From positions 1 to 6,487 of the forward strand of contig CAJWER010000170.1 of the NCBI GenBank assembly GCA_913030785.1: DNA of 6,487 nucleotides, written 5' to 3'. A model generated the notes under the pieces. The model saw nothing but the letters and a program-made list of their open reading frames with translations, was not told the origin of the DNA and did no database searches. This document shows, piece by piece, positions 5,486 through 6,487 of the stretch (position 1 is the stretch's first letter; each line of letters begins with the position of its first letter). Source of the DNA: an uncultured Chloroflexota bacterium. Its GTDB lineage: Bacteria; Chloroflexota; Dehalococcoidia; Lucifugimonadales; CAJWER01. Both the position numbers and the translations under genes were made by a program.

Positions 5486-5549
5486 GATGACCCACAACTC
5501 CCGAAGATGATTGGTATCGTTCAGCGTAGTCGAGGGGGATAGGTGCTGG

Positions 5550-5819
5550 ATGATGGCTAGCTTATTGGTGCGAAGTCGTTCGATGACTGAGTCGGGGAAC
5601 TCATCCGCCCGGTGCGGCGGTCCCGTGTCCTTGCCTCGCCTGATAGTCACAGGGCTGCTGCTGCTTACGATCGTGATCTCCCCCGAAGTTTCCGCTCAGA
5701 CCCTTCTTCTGGCAGCCAGCGGGTTGTTCGCTGTTCTTGTGATCGTGGAGGTGCTGGTCGACCGTGAGGCGCGTCACAAAATACGAACGAGCGAGCATCA
5801 CACGTGGGCAAAAGGGTAG
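5550..5819 (+). CDS. Possible small two-TM membrane protein
   Basis: The only plausible plus-strand gene. From ATG 5550 (GGGGGAT about 10 bases upstream) it gives 89 residues; ATG 5583 is an alternative. A Ser/Arg-rich start is followed by LPRLIVTGLLLLTIVIS, a short turn with PEVSAQ, and TLLLAASGLFAVLVIVEVLV, then a basic tail (DREARHKIR). This predicts two membrane-spanning helices. It ends 10 bases before the stop of the convergent GNAT remnant. I do not recognise it. A minus-strand frame at 5441-5650 overlaps its first third and also looks somewhat protein-like, so coding here is uncertain. Confidence 0.35.
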   Translation: MMASLLVRSRSMTESGNSSARCGGPVSLPRLIVTGLLLLTIVISPEVSAQTLLLAASGLFAVLVIVEVLVDREARHKIRTSEHHTWAKG

Positions 5820-5829
5820 CGTCGCCCGA

Positions 5830-6249
5830 CTAGGTGCTGGACGCGCCACCAATCCTCTTGGCCAGGAATATGTCCGGCTTCCCGGGGCCGTTCGCGTCGG
5901 GCATCACCCCCGACAGCGAAAAGCCGAGCTTGGTGTAGAACTCGTATGGGTGGCCCTGCAAATTCCTGATATCTCCCAGATGCCCCAAGAGATCCGGATA
6001 CAGGTCGACCCCGGCGAGAGTTGTCATGCCGTTCACATCGTCCGAGCCAAGCCAGAGGGTTAGCCCACCGCGTTCTGCTACCCGAACTTCCAGGTCGGCA
6101 ACAAGGGATCGTCCGATTCCCCGCCCGTGGTGTGCCGACTTCACCACGAGCGGATGCAGCTCCCAGACCCTGCCGTCGTACGTCGGAATCCCGCCAATCC
6201 ATCCAAGGACGTCGCCGTCGCTGTTACAGGCCCTGGCGCACTCGTTGAA
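5830..6249 (-). pseudogene. GNAT acetyltransferase, N-terminally truncated
   Basis: The open frame of 139 residues (following TGA at 6250-6252) covers the core and C-terminus of a GNAT N-acetyltransferase: DGDVLGWIGGIPTYDG, then VWELHPLVV (beta4), HHGRGIGRSL (acetyl-CoA pyrophosphate loop, Q/R-x-x-G-x-G type with His in the first place), GGLTLWLGSDD, HPYEFYTKLGFSLSG and PDANGPGKPDIFLAKR. The pattern matches the AAC(6')-like GNAT group, which transfers acetyl groups to amines; the true substrate is unknown. Full-length members have about 50-60 more residues at the N-terminus (beta1 to alpha2). Here these are gone, and the frame has no ATG/GTG/TTG before the GTG codons at 6150/6147, beyond beta4. 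The N-terminal part was not found in other frames up to 6370, so this is loss and not a simple frameshift. Confidence 0.75.
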
Positions 6250-6345
6250 TCAGCAGAGTAATGTTGATTTGTTGCACTCGGTCTCCTGTGGGTCGTTGTG
6301 TGGGCGCGGGCACTCGTATTGGACCTCGGCCGGGATACCCGACAT
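6250..6345 (-). CDS. Possible 31-residue Cys-containing peptide
   Basis: From ATG 6345 a short frame reads MSGIPAEVQYECPRPHNDPQ and onward to a C-terminal Cys and TGA at 6250. It has three Cys and a hydrophilic, Pro-rich make-up. It ends at the very codon before the GNAT remnant opens in the same frame. No ribosome-binding site is visible. It may be the end of an older gene joined to the GNAT piece, or chance. Confidence 0.22.
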   Translation of the reverse strand: MSGIPAEVQYECPRPHNDPQETECNKSTLLC

Positions 6346-6397
6346 GTGCAGCGGGTACGGTCCTTAGGCGGGAGAAGGGAGAATCAGCGGGGAACGG

Positions 6398-6487
6398 TTA
6401 ATCATTAATAGATTTGCTCGAGTAATAGAAGCACCCACTGTAACACTCGAAGCACGCGAACTTGGTCGGCTTACAGTAGGGCTCGTT
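6398..6487 (-). CDS. Cys-rich C-terminus entering from right edge, partial
   Basis: The frame is open from the right edge for 29 residues to TAA at 6398. It contains YCKPTKFACFECYSGCFYY, with Cys spaced 6, 2 and 3 residues apart, rich in aromatics. This suggests a metal-binding or disulfide-bonded tail. The family is not recognised and most of the gene lies outside the window. The gap to the next frame (6346-6397) shows nothing. Confidence 0.4.
   Translation of the reverse strand, partial: NEPYCKPTKFACFECYSGCFYYSSKSIND

Noticed and set aside
5819..5844. Terminator between the convergent membrane protein and GNAT remnant
   Set aside because: GCGTC...GACGC arms and an inner GTCG-CC-CGAC stem exist, but there is no T-tract on either side and the longer stem has a large loop.

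Overview
Probable source: a GC-rich environmental bacterium, most likely Chloroflexota (SAR202/Dehalococcoidia-like). This is inferred from short lipoproteins with an Ala-Thr-Val-Glu-Ala repeat after the lipobox, an uncharacterised barrel hydrolase beside a BNR/sialidase-like protein, and dispersed intergenic repeats. I have no database support for the taxonomy. No RNA gene, CRISPR array, transposase or integrase was seen.

Layout, left to right. Almost every gene is on the minus strand. 1-573: N-terminal part of a sialidase-like (Asp-box) protein that runs off the left edge. 646-717: apparent 3' remnant of an unknown gene. 632-919: short lipoprotein whose tail runs out of frame through that remnant. 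921-990: repeat copy 1. 1082-2071: intact DppB/OppB-type ABC permease with no partner subunits. 2131-2262: PemK/MazF-like fragment. 2268-2360: repeat copy 2. 2459-2493: a different dispersed repeat, which supplies the stop codon of the next gene. 2481-4214: intact 577-residue glycoside-hydrolase-like protein. 4232-4459: C-terminal remnant of a SAM-dependent methyltransferase. 4458-4724: second lipoprotein. 4725-4795: repeat copy 3. 4832-5365: HNH endonuclease lacking its N-terminal part. 5415-5485: repeat copy 4. 5550-5819: possible small membrane protein on the plus strand. 5830-6249: N-terminally truncated GNAT acetyltransferase. 6250-6345 and 6398-6487: two short Cys-containing reading frames.

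What stands out is the architecture. Four copies of one intergenic repeat, all in the same orientation, split the window into blocks of about 0.7-2.5 kb. In each block the minus-strand genes start just downstream of a repeat. Two copies continue into near-identical lipoprotein starts, so the repeat may be a compact promoter plus ribosome-binding site. Several genes (methyltransferase, HNH, PemK/MazF-like, GNAT, the unknown fragment at 646) keep a 3' end but have lost the 5' part, usually within a few tens of bases of a repeat or a lipoprotein leader. This looks like a rearranged accessory region where a repeat/leader unit has repeatedly been joined to gene 3' ends. Assembly artefact and ordinary decay remain possible. 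The two intact genes and the sialidase-like gene suggest uptake and processing of carbohydrates or oligopeptides, but no complete pathway is present.
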